Positions 11,139-21,298 of a stretch of DNA of 52,254 nt are shown in pieces (within the stretch, counting starts at the first letter, position 1; every line of letters begins with the position of its first letter). The translations under genes and the position numbers were made by a program. Below the pieces are notes generated by a model, which was not told where the DNA came from, made no database searches, and worked only from the letters and a program-made list of their open reading frames with translations. The DNA is from Deltaproteobacteria bacterium (GTDB lineage: Bacteria > Bdellovibrionota > Bacteriovoracia > Bacteriovoracales > Bacteriovoracaceae): the NCBI GenBank assembly GCA_006226755.1, contig SBGE01000059.1, positions 1 to 52,254 on the forward strand, read 5' to 3'.

Positions 11139-11352
11139 GAGCTTGTGGAGCAGCTACGCCTTTTCTGTGTTTGATAATCGTTCTGTAGAGGACGAAGAAA
11201 GGAATATAAGTCAGACCAATAAAAACCATCAAGATGTAAACAGTATAAGAATCCCTTTTACTTCCCATGGAACCGGCACAACCCGGACATGCATGGAGCA
11301 CATCCAGGTATAAAAGTGTCAGTGTAAAAATTAAAGATTTAACTAAATTCAT
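11131..11352 (-). CDS. Small membrane protein with CPGC motif
   Basis: ORF track start 11385; internal start MNLVKSLIF at 11352 more likely. HACPGCAGSMG plus TM segment. Confidence 0.6.
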   Translation of the reverse strand: MNLVKSLIFTLTLLYLDVLHACPGCAGSMGSKRDSYTVYILMVFIGLTYIPFFVLYRTIIKHRKGVAAPQAHE

Positions 11353-11984
11353 AGAAGATAAACAAAAGTGAAAACGAGAATCCAAACAAGGTCAACAAAG
11401 TGCCAGAAGAGTCCAGCAATCTCTAGTTGGTTGTAATTTCCGTTATCAAAAACTCCGTCGTGAGCCAGCTTGTACATGTAACAAAGATACATAACACCTG
11501 AAAAAACGTGAAGTCCGTGGAAACCAGTAATCGCAAAGAAGGTTGAAGCGAAAAGGTTATTCCCATGTGCATAGTTGTTAAAAGTCATTCCGAGGTCATG
11601 GGCCAGGTGGTTGTATTCGTATACCTGAAGACCAAGGAAGGCGAACCCACCAAGGATTGTAACAAGCAACCAAGTTAACATTCCTTTTCTGTCGTGTCTT
11701 TTACAGTAATCAATAGACATAACCATAGAAACGGAAGAACAGATCAGAAGGAAAGTCATGAAACCAGAAAGACCAACTCCACCTAGTGCTTGAACTGGGT
11801 TTGGCCAATCTCTTGTAGCCCTTAAGATTCCATACGCAAGCAAGAAGCCTGAAAAGGACATGGCGTCCGTTACAAGAAAGATCCACATCCCAATTTTACC
11901 GGGAGATGCTTTACCGAATTGTTCATCATTTGGGTAAACAATTGGCTCATTAGAGTGAGCGTGACTTCCCATATATTCCTCCAA
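11349..11984 (-). CDS. Second heme-copper oxidase subunit III-like protein
   Basis: 211 aa, FFAITGFHGLHVFSGVMYL, IAGLFWHFVDLVWILVFTFVYL. Confidence 0.88.
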   Translation of the reverse strand: MEEYMGSHAHSNEPIVYPNDEQFGKASPGKIGMWIFLVTDAMSFSGFLLAYGILRATRDWPNPVQALGGVGLSGFMTFLLICSSVSMVMSIDYCKRHDRKGMLTWLLVTILGGFAFLGLQVYEYNHLAHDLGMTFNNYAHGNNLFASTFFAITGFHGLHVFSGVMYLCYMYKLAHDGVFDNGNYNQLEIAGLFWHFVDLVWILVFTFVYLL

Positions 11985-12005
11985 AAAAGGCTTCCGTGCC
12001 TCTAA

Positions 12006-14834
12006 TTAATTCTTATCCAACGGTGAATATTTATCGTGCCCAATTTCAATCAAGTACTTAGTCAGGGCCTCCATTTGCTTCTTAGGATCTCCACCGAAAA
12101 TTTCAGTATCAGTAGATTCACCGTCTTCCCAGAAGTTCGGCATAACTGTTCCTTCAAGAATTGCTTGTGGATTAGAGAGCCACTTTTTAATCCATGAAGG
12201 TCTAAGTCTCTTTTTAGCGTAGTAAAGGTTTGGTGCACTTGGCTCGCTAGTTGTGAAACCTTCTGCGTGACAAGAAGCACAGTCAAGAGACTTGAACAGC
12301 TTTTGAGCTGCAGCTCTTTCACCTGGTGCCCAAACAACTTCTGAATTGAGGTCTTCAAAAGTTTTTTCAATCTCTGCTTTCGCTTGGAATCCGGCAACGA
12401 TAAGGTTTCTCTCTTCATTGGTAAGTTCAAATGAAGGCATTCTCACTTTCAACCAAGGTCTGATTGGATAGACATTGGCAAGGAAGTGATGGAACCAGTC
12501 AGCTTGAACTCTATGACCTTGACCCGCAAGTCTCGGTGGCCCTTCATTGATGTCGTCTTCATACATTTTAAGGATATCACCTCTGAATCCATCAACTTGG
12601 TGACAACCAATACAGTTGTACTTGTTGACGACTTTCATACCTTTCTCTGCAACTGTCTCAAGATGATTAAGTCTCTTAACACCAGCGAGTGGTACGTAAT
12701 CAGAAACTTGACCAATAAGAGCAATGGTAATCTGCTCTGCTTCTTTTTCAGTCATATAGAAGTTAGGCATTCTAAGAAGATCTTTAAATGGTTTATCAAC
12801 ACCGTTGTCCCATCTTCTTGGATTCAACAAGTGTGCTTTGATCCAACCATCTCTTGAATGCTCTACATCGTGCTCATGACTAAACCCAAACTGCGTAAGT
12901 GGTTTTGAACCAACTTTTGAAAGTTCTGGACCAATTGGAGATCGTCCTTCAAATCCAGAAATGTCGTGACATGAGTAACAACCGTATTTACCAACGGATC
13001 TCTTACCGAGCTCAAGCGTCTTCTCTCTGTCAGACATTTTAGCAAGTCTTCCTTGAGCAACTTCAACTGTGTCGAAAGCTGAGAAGTATGAAAGAAGAAC
13101 TTCGTCTCTAGCTTCCTTATTCATCTCTTCAAATGAAAGCTTGTCGAAGCTCTTATTTTTAAGACTCATTAAGTAAGCTGTAATGTCATTGGCTTCTTTA
13201 TTAGAAAGTCTGAAAGAAGGCATGATGGTATCTGGCGAGTAGTGAGATGGCTTAATTAACCAAGAAACCAACCAGTCAGCATTAACTTTTGATCCCGTTC
13301 CCGTAAGGAAAGGCCCTGCATAAGCATCGATTTTTTTTGATTCTGCTTCGAAACCTTCAGCTCCGTGACAGCCCATACAACCGACAGACTTAACAAGTTC
13401 TTTGCCACGTTTTTTATCACCGCCCGTAAATTTAGCAAATGGTTTGTAATCTTCAGAGATACTCCAAATATACTCTGCCATTGCGTTAACTTCAGCGACG
13501 TTCTTATCGATAAACTCTTTCTTGGTATTATTATTTACCTGGTCAAAGAATTGAGGCATTTTTGCATGTTTATTGAAACTCTTTGGACTCCATACCCATG
13601 ACTTGAAGAATTTTTTATCAACTTTGGCAGCGATTTTCTTCAAGCTCGGACCTGGCTTTCTCTTGTGTTCCCAGCCTTCGATCTTGTGACAGGCATAACA
13701 TCCAAACTTTTCCATTTGACGACGGCCTTCATTAAGAACGGTCGCACCTGGAATCCACTCAACACCTTGGTGACATTTCACACAAGAGGCTTCAGTCATG
13801 GACTTTTTGAACATCACATGAGGAACTTTGTGTGGCTCATGCCAGTTGTACTTTTCAACCCAATCTTTTCTTTGCTCTGGAGTTTCAGGAGTGTGAGCAA
13901 TTGAGCCGAAGTCCGTTACTCTATGCCCTTCACCACCGTGACAAGTCGTACATCCGAAAGACTTCATCGGGTGTGGTGAATCTTTATCAACCATAAGATC
14001 AAGATTCGGGTGAGTTTTGTGAGGATTTGGTTGATCTTCGTATCCTGGTGTTCCAATAAAAGTGTGACAAGTAATACATCTGTCTACTTTTGGAACGTGT
14101 TGAAAATAACGATCGTCAGTAATGTTTTTAGCAACGATTTGTTGAATCTTTACTGTTGGATCCAGGAAGTCCCCGAGAGGGGCGTTTCTGATGAAGAAAA
14201 CAGGATCAATGTCTGTTGTCTTCTTGGCTTTTTCCAAAAGTGTCTTCGTATTGAGAAGATCTTTGATTTCTCTTTCTACAGTAGTAACTTCAGCTTGAAG
14301 TTTCTCAACTTCTTTATTCAAGCCTTTCTTTTTACCTTCAAGTTCTTTGAGGTTGTTTTTCGACTTGGCATAACGTGACTTCAAATCCTGAAGCTTTGCA
14401 AACAAAGTATCAGCTTTCGGGTCATGGTTGGTATGAGCAACACCATACTGGAAACCAACAGCACCAATTTGAGCATTCAACTGACCATTAATGATGGTTT
14501 CGTCAGTCAAATCTCTTTGAATTGTGGCAAGTTCACCATGAAGTTTGCTGATATCATCCTTTCTTCCAGCAACAATCTTTTCACTTTCATCAAGCTTTTT
14601 GTTGAGCTCTTCGAGCTTTTTCTGGTCGATTTTCTTGGCCTCTGCTTCAATCTTGGCAGTCAGCTTTTCTCTTTTGATCTTTTGAGCTTCCAGCTGGACC
14701 ATTTTCCAGGGTCTCATATAGTCATCAAGGAAAACCCAAATCACCGTCAGTAAAAAAGCAACCGACAAGAAGGCGAAAACCTTGTTCAGTTTTTTCATGT
14801 CATAAGCCATGCCTGGCTCGTGTTTTTTGGTCAT
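12006..14834 (-). CDS. Octaheme c-type cytochrome with N-terminal TM and coiled coil, associated with bc-type complex
   Basis: Eight CXXCH motifs (CITCH, CTTCH, CVKCH, CYACH, CMGCH, CYSCH, CIGCH, CASCH); N-terminal TM then Lys/Glu-rich coiled coil. Confidence 0.9.
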   Translation of the reverse strand: MTKKHEPGMAYDMKKLNKVFAFLSVAFLLTVIWVFLDDYMRPWKMVQLEAQKIKREKLTAKIEAEAKKIDQKKLEELNKKLDESEKIVAGRKDDISKLHGELATIQRDLTDETIINGQLNAQIGAVGFQYGVAHTNHDPKADTLFAKLQDLKSRYAKSKNNLKELEGKKKGLNKEVEKLQAEVTTVEREIKDLLNTKTLLEKAKKTTDIDPVFFIRNAPLGDFLDPTVKIQQIVAKNITDDRYFQHVPKVDRCITCHTFIGTPGYEDQPNPHKTHPNLDLMVDKDSPHPMKSFGCTTCHGGEGHRVTDFGSIAHTPETPEQRKDWVEKYNWHEPHKVPHVMFKKSMTEASCVKCHQGVEWIPGATVLNEGRRQMEKFGCYACHKIEGWEHKRKPGPSLKKIAAKVDKKFFKSWVWSPKSFNKHAKMPQFFDQVNNNTKKEFIDKNVAEVNAMAEYIWSISEDYKPFAKFTGGDKKRGKELVKSVGCMGCHGAEGFEAESKKIDAYAGPFLTGTGSKVNADWLVSWLIKPSHYSPDTIMPSFRLSNKEANDITAYLMSLKNKSFDKLSFEEMNKEARDEVLLSYFSAFDTVEVAQGRLAKMSDREKTLELGKRSVGKYGCYSCHDISGFEGRSPIGPELSKVGSKPLTQFGFSHEHDVEHSRDGWIKAHLLNPRRWDNGVDKPFKDLLRMPNFYMTEKEAEQITIALIGQVSDYVPLAGVKRLNHLETVAEKGMKVVNKYNCIGCHQVDGFRGDILKMYEDDINEGPPRLAGQGHRVQADWFHHFLANVYPIRPWLKVRMPSFELTNEERNLIVAGFQAKAEIEKTFEDLNSEVVWAPGERAAAQKLFKSLDCASCHAEGFTTSEPSAPNLYYAKKRLRPSWIKKWLSNPQAILEGTVMPNFWEDGESTDTEIFGGDPKKQMEALTKYLIEIGHDKYSPLDKN

Positions 14835-14871
14835 TTCAAAAACCTCTTAAACTTATTTCTCTCGTCTACTG

Positions 14872-15948
14872 TTATAGGTTAAGTTCCCACTCAGGTAGAG
14901 CAATAATGTATTTCAAATCGATAGCCCAACGTAGAACCATTTTGATTGGTAAGCTGGTCATCCCCAAAACCAAGAAAATGAAAATATAGAATCTAATCTG
15001 TCCCATTTTCTCGATCAATTTTTGTCCAAATTTTCCTCTGGCAATCAAAACTGGAAGAACTGCTACATAAAGAACAGTCAGAATGATTCCGAAGATTTCT
15101 CTTACAACCAAGTTACCAGGCATTGGAACATTCAGAATTTTAATCCAGATGTATTCAGAGAGGTTGATGTTATACATCGCCTCAACTTTGTGGAAATCCC
15201 AGAACTCAAAAGGACCATAGAACGTCCAGTTCGGCCCCCTGAGGAAGGTACCTACAATGATCAGGTAGATCCAAAGGACCAACCATCCATATAAGAACGA
15301 CCAAATCGCCATCTTTCTCTCAGCGAAAGTGAAGTAACCGTTACCTTTAGGGTTTGTATCAATATAAGGAATAGCGATAAGACCAACGACAATAATACCT
15401 GGAAGAACAACACCGGCCATCCAAGGGTCAAAGTAAACAAGCATTTCTTGAAGACCAAGGAAGTACCAAGGTGCCTTGGCTGGGTTTGGAGCCCATGTCG
15501 GGTTGGCAGGTTCCTCTAGAGGAGCTTTAAAGATAATCGCCCAAACAATAAGGAAGATCGTACAAGCGATGATGGCGAAAAGCTCTGTATAAACAAGGTT
15601 AGGCCAGCACCAAACTTTTTCTCTGTTCTCTGGAAGAGCTTCTATTGGAACTTCTCCAGCTTCAATTCTTTTATCGTTTTCAGCACACTTATAAAGAGTG
15701 AACCAAGTGAAGAATGAAATCAGGATAACTAGAATGTTGATAGGAATGTTATCCGGCCAAAGAATAATCGCCAGAAAGTTTTTATCTGCTGCAAACCAAG
15801 CCACAACAGGAATTGAAACAAGAAGGGCTCCAATACCAAACTTCTTCGTTCCGACGACTCTGTAGTTCTTAACCATCAAATAGAACAGGACCGTAAAAAT
15901 CGGAAACGATCTAATTGGTTCTGCAAGCCAGTTAATAATCTCTTTCAT
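14872..15948 (-). CDS. Cytochrome b C-terminal domain protein (split cytochrome b)
   Basis: KAPWYFLGLQEMLVYFDPWMAGVVLPG typical of cytochrome b C-terminal/subunit IV; follows cyt b N-terminal gene. Confidence 0.88.
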   Translation of the reverse strand: MKEIINWLAEPIRSFPIFTVLFYLMVKNYRVVGTKKFGIGALLVSIPVVAWFAADKNFLAIILWPDNIPINILVILISFFTWFTLYKCAENDKRIEAGEVPIEALPENREKVWCWPNLVYTELFAIIACTIFLIVWAIIFKAPLEEPANPTWAPNPAKAPWYFLGLQEMLVYFDPWMAGVVLPGIIVVGLIAIPYIDTNPKGNGYFTFAERKMAIWSFLYGWLVLWIYLIIVGTFLRGPNWTFYGPFEFWDFHKVEAMYNINLSEYIWIKILNVPMPGNLVVREIFGIILTVLYVAVLPVLIARGKFGQKLIEKMGQIRFYIFIFLVLGMTSLPIKMVLRWAIDLKYIIALPEWELNL

Positions 15949-15970
15949 TTATTTCTTCCTTAAAACCCTC

Positions 15971-16753
15971 TTATAGAGGTGCTGAAATACCACCGTCTTT
16001 TCTCACTCTCCAGAAGTGAACTGCAATCAATACACCAACAACTAGAGGGATAAATACACAATGAAGAATGTAAAATCTCAAAAGCGCAGGCTCACCAACG
16101 AATCGACCAGCGAGAAGTTGGAAGCGCACATCGTTTTTGTCAGAAACCATGACGAAGTCACCGATCTGGGCAAGCATCGCACCTGGACCACCATGACCCA
16201 TGAAAGGAGTTGCTTTAGCCATGTTCGAACCAACGGTAATCGCCCAAATTGCAAGCTGATCCCAAGGAAGAAGGTAACCGGTAAACGAAAGAAGAAGCGT
16301 TAAAACTAGTAGAATAACACCAACGCCCCAGTTGAATTCTCTAGGTGGTTTATATGAACCGGTCATGAAAACACGGAACATGTGAAGCCAAACAGTAATA
16401 ACCATGGCGTGAGCACCCCATCTGTGAATCTCTCTCATGATCCCCAAAGGCACGTGCTCTTTAAGAGCAATGATATCGTTGTAGGCATATTCAGCTGTTG
16501 GTCTGTAATAAAACATCAGAAGAACGCCAGTCACTGTAAGAGCAAGAAAGATGAAGAAAGTTAATCCACCCATACACCACGTGTAGCCCAACTGCACACC
16601 AGACTTCTTTAGCTTAATTGGGTGCAAATGTAGGAAGACGTTACCTGCAACAACTGCAGCTCTGTTTCGAGCGTTATCAGGAGGACCGTGTCTGAAAATA
16701 GACTTCCAGACCTGAGTATCTCTAACTTTTTGAACTAAACCTTTACCAGCCAT
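15971..16753 (-). CDS. Cytochrome b N-terminal domain protein (cyt b6-like)
   Basis: [74 protein letters not shown]. Confidence 0.94.
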   Translation of the reverse strand: MAGKGLVQKVRDTQVWKSIFRHGPPDNARNRAAVVAGNVFLHLHPIKLKKSGVQLGYTWCMGGLTFFIFLALTVTGVLLMFYYRPTAEYAYNDIIALKEHVPLGIMREIHRWGAHAMVITVWLHMFRVFMTGSYKPPREFNWGVGVILLVLTLLLSFTGYLLPWDQLAIWAITVGSNMAKATPFMGHGGPGAMLAQIGDFVMVSDKNDVRFQLLAGRFVGEPALLRFYILHCVFIPLVVGVLIAVHFWRVRKDGGISAPL

Positions 16754-16776
16754 TTGTACTATCTCACTTTAATTAA

Positions 16777-17280
16777 TTAAACATCTAGGAATGAGCCCGG
16801 AAGCTCCCACTGACCTTTTTCATAACGATAGATTTTAGTTTTATCGACTTTGATCAAACCTTCCGGTGTCAATGAAACGTTATATCTCTCCAAAGGCCTT
16901 GGTGCAGGACCTTCGAAGTTGATTCCATTTGGATAATAACCAGAGCCGTGACATGGACACTTAAACTTCAACTCAGCAGGAAGCCAAGTAGGAATACATC
17001 CAAGGTGCGTACAGATGTTTGATAAAGCAACAAGTTTACCTTCGTTCTTGTAAACCCAAACACCATAACCATTTTTCCAACGTTCATCGACTCCCTCTTC
17101 ATAGTCTTCAGGGCGACCGGCCAAGAAGTCCATTTCAGGTTCGAAGTTAACGTTTGGATAAGAGAATCTAAAAGCAAGAGAAGCTAGACCTGCACATGCG
17201 GCCGTAAAAGTAATCCATCCCAAAGATAGAAAACTTAAAAATTCTCTTCGATTCAACTGCTGTCTTGTTTCAGAGCTCAT
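16777..17280 (-). CDS. Rieske iron-sulfur protein, Tat-like signal
   Basis: CTHLGC and CPCHGSGY motifs; N-terminal NRREFLSFLSLGW. Confidence 0.94.
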   Translation of the reverse strand: MSSETRQQLNRREFLSFLSLGWITFTAACAGLASLAFRFSYPNVNFEPEMDFLAGRPEDYEEGVDERWKNGYGVWVYKNEGKLVALSNICTHLGCIPTWLPAELKFKCPCHGSGYYPNGINFEGPAPRPLERYNVSLTPEGLIKVDKTKIYRYEKGQWELPGSFLDV

Positions 17281-17403
17281 GAAACATTCCTCGTGTATAT
17301 GAAATTCTTTCCAATATTAAGCTTTAAAAAAAAGCTATCCTATCGGGCAGTTAGGTAATACCTTACAACAAAATTCGGTAGCTTAGATTATGAGGATAAA
17401 CAT

Positions 17404-18309
17404 TCAGTTTTTCAACAGGTTTAATGCCTCTTGCGCCTTCACTACTAGCAATTTGTTACCCGATGTAGCTATCAATTTGCCCAATGCACCATTAAGCAAT
17501 TTCCATTCATTTTTTTGCAAAGCAGCCAGAATATTCAACTGCAATCCGACTGTTTCATTTGCACCAAATTGTCCCGGCTCAGGTTTTGTTGTTGGCGGAA
17601 CTAAAAAAAGAATCTCTTCCAATACAGGAAGGGCTTTCTCATCTTTGAAATTGATAAGGCCCAGTGCAGCAGCGTAACGAATGGAAGGATTAGTGGAGTC
17701 CAAGTAACCAACCATGTCCGCTTGAGCATCTTTCACTCTATGCGACGCGGCACCAAGAATGATTGCCTGACGCAGACCTTCATCTTTTGTTTCTCTCATT
17801 TTTTGTAGAAGCGGCGTCCACTCAATAGGGAATGTTGACGGCATATTTCCAATGGCCACAACTCCAGAAAATTGAACTTTTGGATCTTTGTCGTTCAATG
17901 CTTTTTGAATGATTGGAAGTGCGAGTTCTGTTTTAAGTGAACCAAGTGCAACGACAATAAAATCTCTGGTTCTTGGATCAACAGCTTGGTCATAAATTTC
18001 ACTTAAATTACTAATTAACCAAGGGACTTCTTCATTTGGAATTTTTTTAGCACTGATTTGCTTTGAAAGCTCGTAAGCCGCTATCCATCGGTTTCCGAAC
18101 GTTTTTGAATGAAGCTCTCTAACCAAGTCCTTGTAAGAACGATCAGTCGACAACATTTTAGTGACGCCAAAAATAATCAAGGCCCCAACAAGTACAATTG
18201 CAATAGGAACCACCAAGCTTCCAACTATTGGATTCTCAAGTAGCTTCTTTGTCTCACCTACTGGTGGTTGTTGAGGTTCAGTCACAGGGGCGCCCTTTTC
18301 TTTTTTCAA
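17404..18309 (-). CDS. HEAT-repeat-like protein with N-terminal TM
   Basis: Repeated ALP(I/V)...ALNDKDP.VQFSGVVAIGN, GYLDSTNPSIRYAAALGLINFKDEKALPVLEE units; TM near N-terminus. Confidence 0.75.
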   Translation of the reverse strand: MKKEKGAPVTEPQQPPVGETKKLLENPIVGSLVVPIAIVLVGALIIFGVTKMLSTDRSYKDLVRELHSKTFGNRWIAAYELSKQISAKKIPNEEVPWLISNLSEIYDQAVDPRTRDFIVVALGSLKTELALPIIQKALNDKDPKVQFSGVVAIGNMPSTFPIEWTPLLQKMRETKDEGLRQAIILGAASHRVKDAQADMVGYLDSTNPSIRYAAALGLINFKDEKALPVLEEILFLVPPTTKPEPGQFGANETVGLQLNILAALQKNEWKLLNGALGKLIATSGNKLLVVKAQEALNLLKN

Positions 18310-18417
18310 AATTTGGTCTATGTTGCCCAGAATAAAATTGCGATTTGTGGTTGCTTAATTAACAAATAACAGGGCCTTTAGCAATCAAATCACGACCATC
18401 GCAAGAAGGATTAAGAC

Positions 18418-18963
18418 ATGGCGTATCTACTTCGAGGACTACTTTTACTTATGGTTAGTGGTGTCATTCTCACGATGCTAACTGCGTTTGGTTATGTAGA
18501 ACTTTCTTTGAATCATATTCAAATTGCTATTCCCGTCTTTCTCTACACAATTTTTGCTCAGGCCTTTGTAATGTTCTATTTTATTGGCGTTTCAAGATTG
18601 ATTAATAATATTTGGACAATTCTTTCCACCTCAACAAATTTGAATGAGTTGTTTGATAACCCACCTGCAGATCTCACGCCTTACACTAAGAAAGTTGAAA
18701 AGTTTGTTTATGACTCTACTCGTTGTAAGAGACAAACAATTCCGTGGACAATGATGATGTTGATTCTTGGAATGATTGCTTTTCTTCTCGGTGGTGCACA
18801 CGACACCAACATTGTTGAAAAAACAACCCACTCTGGAGTTGTTTATGGTTTCTTGGCCGCCATGTTAATTGGTTTTTTCAGACAGTGGTTTTATTTAGGG
18901 AAGAGTCATATTCTTCTTCGAAAAGTGAAAACGCTTTTTGAAATTCCTGATGCGCAAATGTAA
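18418..18963 (+). CDS. Hypothetical multi-TM protein
   Basis: 181-aa ORF, hydrophobic helices, no recognised family. Confidence 0.7.
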   Translation: MAYLLRGLLLLMVSGVILTMLTAFGYVELSLNHIQIAIPVFLYTIFAQAFVMFYFIGVSRLINNIWTILSTSTNLNELFDNPPADLTPYTKKVEKFVYDSTRCKRQTIPWTMMMLILGMIAFLLGGAHDTNIVEKTTHSGVVYGFLAAMLIGFFRQWFYLGKSHILLRKVKTLFEIPDAQM

Positions 18964-18974
18964 ATTCAAGACTG

Positions 18975-20312
18975 TCAGATGTTTTTGATCCAGATGAAGA
19001 CTTTGTTTTGTCCTGGAGGATTTCTTCCTCGCGTTCTCGACTCATATAGAATTGAATCATCTATGTCCATAACTTGGGCCAGGAACTCTTTTAGAAATTG
19101 TCTCGGTACAAACAGGTTATAGTAAACACCGCCCGGAACAAACTTTCCTGGTTTAACTTTATCAACCTGTTTCACTTCATATTTTTCCAAGAGACCATTT
19201 AGTTTTGATTTGGCATCGACAGAGTTCACAGACTTCATCATCACCCGATAAACTTTCTTATTACCAAAGCGAGTATCTCGATATCCACCCTTACTCTTTT
19301 CTTCAAATTCAGATTCTTCTAAGTCCGCAACGTTGAAATCTTTAGGGAGAGAATCCCACGACGTCAAAACAACCTCGGATTCCACTTCGTAACGTTCTTC
19401 TTCGCGATAAAGAGTATCTTCTTCAATCTCAGATTCATCAATCTGCTCAATATCTTTGGGATCAAGAGTAAATCCTTTTTTGGCAAGATCCTCAGAAGAA
19501 GGTTTGAAGGTCAGCGTCCTGTTCAACCACTTGAACTGTGGTTCATAGATACTGATCTTATTGGAGAGGTAATCCTTATACCACTTGTTGGCGACTTGAA
19601 TTCCAGAAACAATCAAGAATCCAATAACGATAAATATAATGAACTCTTTGAAAATTTTAAACTGTTGCCCAACGGAAGCGTCTCTTCTGATCTTCTTTAT
19701 ATTGAGTTTATTGTGAAAAATCTCTTTTTTACTTTTTTCTAAAAGCTCTCCCCACTCCTCATATAAAGTCACTTCCATTGAAGGCATGATATCGTCATCA
19801 AGAGAGCGGCTGACAAGTGGAGGTAAATCAAAATCAGATTTGATTTTGTTATATTTCAAGTTCAAATTTTCTGATGAACGGTGTGGGATAAGAAAGCAGT
19901 CATTGAACTCCTCATCCAAATGAGGAAAACCTTCAATGAAAAAATTTCGAAGAATACCGGCCACTAATGTTGGATTGAGATTCATCTCGAAGGACAACTC
20001 TCCAATGGATAGTTCCTTCTTCATATAAACAAAACAAATGAACTTTTCTCGTAGCCACTGAAACCAACTCGATAGTGGACCAATCTTGACTCTTTCAGAA
20101 GCATAAACAAAACGCTCGGCCATTTGTCCTAGTGAAAGACCTTCAACAAAAAACATCTCCCAAAGATGTTCGAATTCATCCCGGTATCTGCCCTGCCAGG
20201 TCAAACCTTCCATATTGAGTTCAAGCCATTCTCTGAACTCAGCCAAGAACTCCTTATCTAATAAGGTGAAATGCTGAGGAGCCTGTACTGTTTCTGTTGA
20301 CATAATTTCCAC
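18975..20312 (-). CDS. Hypothetical single-TM protein with HTH-like N-terminal segments
   Basis: 445 aa; segments resembling HTH (EGLSLGQMAERFVYASERVKIG; KELSIGELSFEMNLNPTLVAGILRNFF) before TM IFIVIGFLIVSGIQVANKW; start may be 20303. Confidence 0.7.
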   Translation of the reverse strand: MEIMSTETVQAPQHFTLLDKEFLAEFREWLELNMEGLTWQGRYRDEFEHLWEMFFVEGLSLGQMAERFVYASERVKIGPLSSWFQWLREKFICFVYMKKELSIGELSFEMNLNPTLVAGILRNFFIEGFPHLDEEFNDCFLIPHRSSENLNLKYNKIKSDFDLPPLVSRSLDDDIMPSMEVTLYEEWGELLEKSKKEIFHNKLNIKKIRRDASVGQQFKIFKEFIIFIVIGFLIVSGIQVANKWYKDYLSNKISIYEPQFKWLNRTLTFKPSSEDLAKKGFTLDPKDIEQIDESEIEEDTLYREEERYEVESEVVLTSWDSLPKDFNVADLEESEFEEKSKGGYRDTRFGNKKVYRVMMKSVNSVDAKSKLNGLLEKYEVKQVDKVKPGKFVPGGVYYNLFVPRQFLKEFLAQVMDIDDSILYESRTRGRNPPGQNKVFIWIKNI

Positions 20313-20429
20313 AACTTACCCGACTGACAAGGGACAGTTTTTGCCTCCTTGTGAGCACCTGATGGTACTCCGTATCATATAGTATGAAGGCTCGTAATGA
20401 GTTGGTAAAGATACTTTGCGAGATAAAAT

Positions 20430-20858
20430 ATGAGTTCAACAGTCACAGATTATCAAGTCAGAAAGTTCAAAGAGCAGGAAGGTAAGCGCCTTTCTTATCA
20501 AATGAGAAAAGCCCGCGAAGAAGGGGCCAGGGACTATCAAAAAGAAGTTAAAAAGAATGAAAACATGCTTCATAGAATGAAAATGGAGTATGAAACCAAA
20601 ATTACCAATATGGAAAATGAGACTGAGCAGAAATTGGCAAAAATGCGAAAGAAGCACTCAAAATCCATTGAGATGGAGAACGAAAAACTCCAAGAAGAGC
20701 TGGTCAATTTAAGAACCGCTCATCAACAACAAAAAGACGAAATTAAGTCAGCTCAGTCAAATGAGCTCAGAGATATTAAGGAATCGCATGCCAAAACCCT
20801 TGAGCGTGCTGAGACCAAGTTCAAAAAAGAAATGTTGAAATACGAGACAGTATCATAA
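20430..20858 (+). CDS. Coiled-coil protein
   Basis: 142 aa, charged heptad-like sequence throughout; 14 nt upstream of FliG-C-like gene. Confidence 0.75.
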   Translation: MSSTVTDYQVRKFKEQEGKRLSYQMRKAREEGARDYQKEVKKNENMLHRMKMEYETKITNMENETEQKLAKMRKKHSKSIEMENEKLQEELVNLRTAHQQQKDEIKSAQSNELRDIKESHAKTLERAETKFKKEMLKYETVS

Positions 20859-20872
20859 GTAGGAGCGAATAG

Positions 20873-21298
20873 ATGGAATTTACAAGCGAAAATGGAATCT
20901 TCTTGAACGGTAAAGCACAAATTGTAGAAATGCTTCAAATTATGGATTCTGGCTCAAAAGAAAAACTACTAAGAAATATTCGAATGAGAAACCCTGCCCT
21001 GGCCAACGAGCTAGCAGAGCAAAGTTTAACCTTTGATGATCTTGATAACCTGGCCGACGAAGACATCATCAATCTTTTTTCATATATCAAAGCACCAATC
21101 ATTGGTGTAGCTCTTAAAAATGTAAAAGTGGAATTCCAAAGACGAGTTCTGGGGCTTGCTCCGAGAACTTTTGCCGAAGAAGCTTATACTATAATGACCA
21201 AAGACTTAAGAGACGAAAAAGCAATGATCAAAAAAGCTCAACAGAAAGTGATTGATACATTGGTTTCTCTTTCGAGAAGAGGAAGAGTTTCTCTTTAA
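20873..21298 (+). CDS. Stand-alone FliG C-terminal-domain-like protein
   Basis: NIRMRNPALANELAEQSLTFDDLDNLADEDIINLFSYIKAPIIGVALKNVKVEFQRRVLGLAPRTFAEEAYTIMTKDLRDEKAMIKKAQQKVIDTLVSLSRRGRV aligns by eye with FliG-C (..FTFEDLVDVDDRSIQ..LREVD...ALKGA...REKFLRNMSQRAA..LRDDL...R...VE..Q..I....RRLAE.G). Confidence 0.75.
   Translation: MEFTSENGIFLNGKAQIVEMLQIMDSGSKEKLLRNIRMRNPALANELAEQSLTFDDLDNLADEDIINLFSYIKAPIIGVALKNVKVEFQRRVLGLAPRTFAEEAYTIMTKDLRDEKAMIKKAQQKVIDTLVSLSRRGRVSL

Noticed and set aside
3150-17177. Numerous antisense ORFs of 60-130 aa in the respiratory cluster
   Set aside because: All opposite or out of frame within confidently assigned conserved genes.
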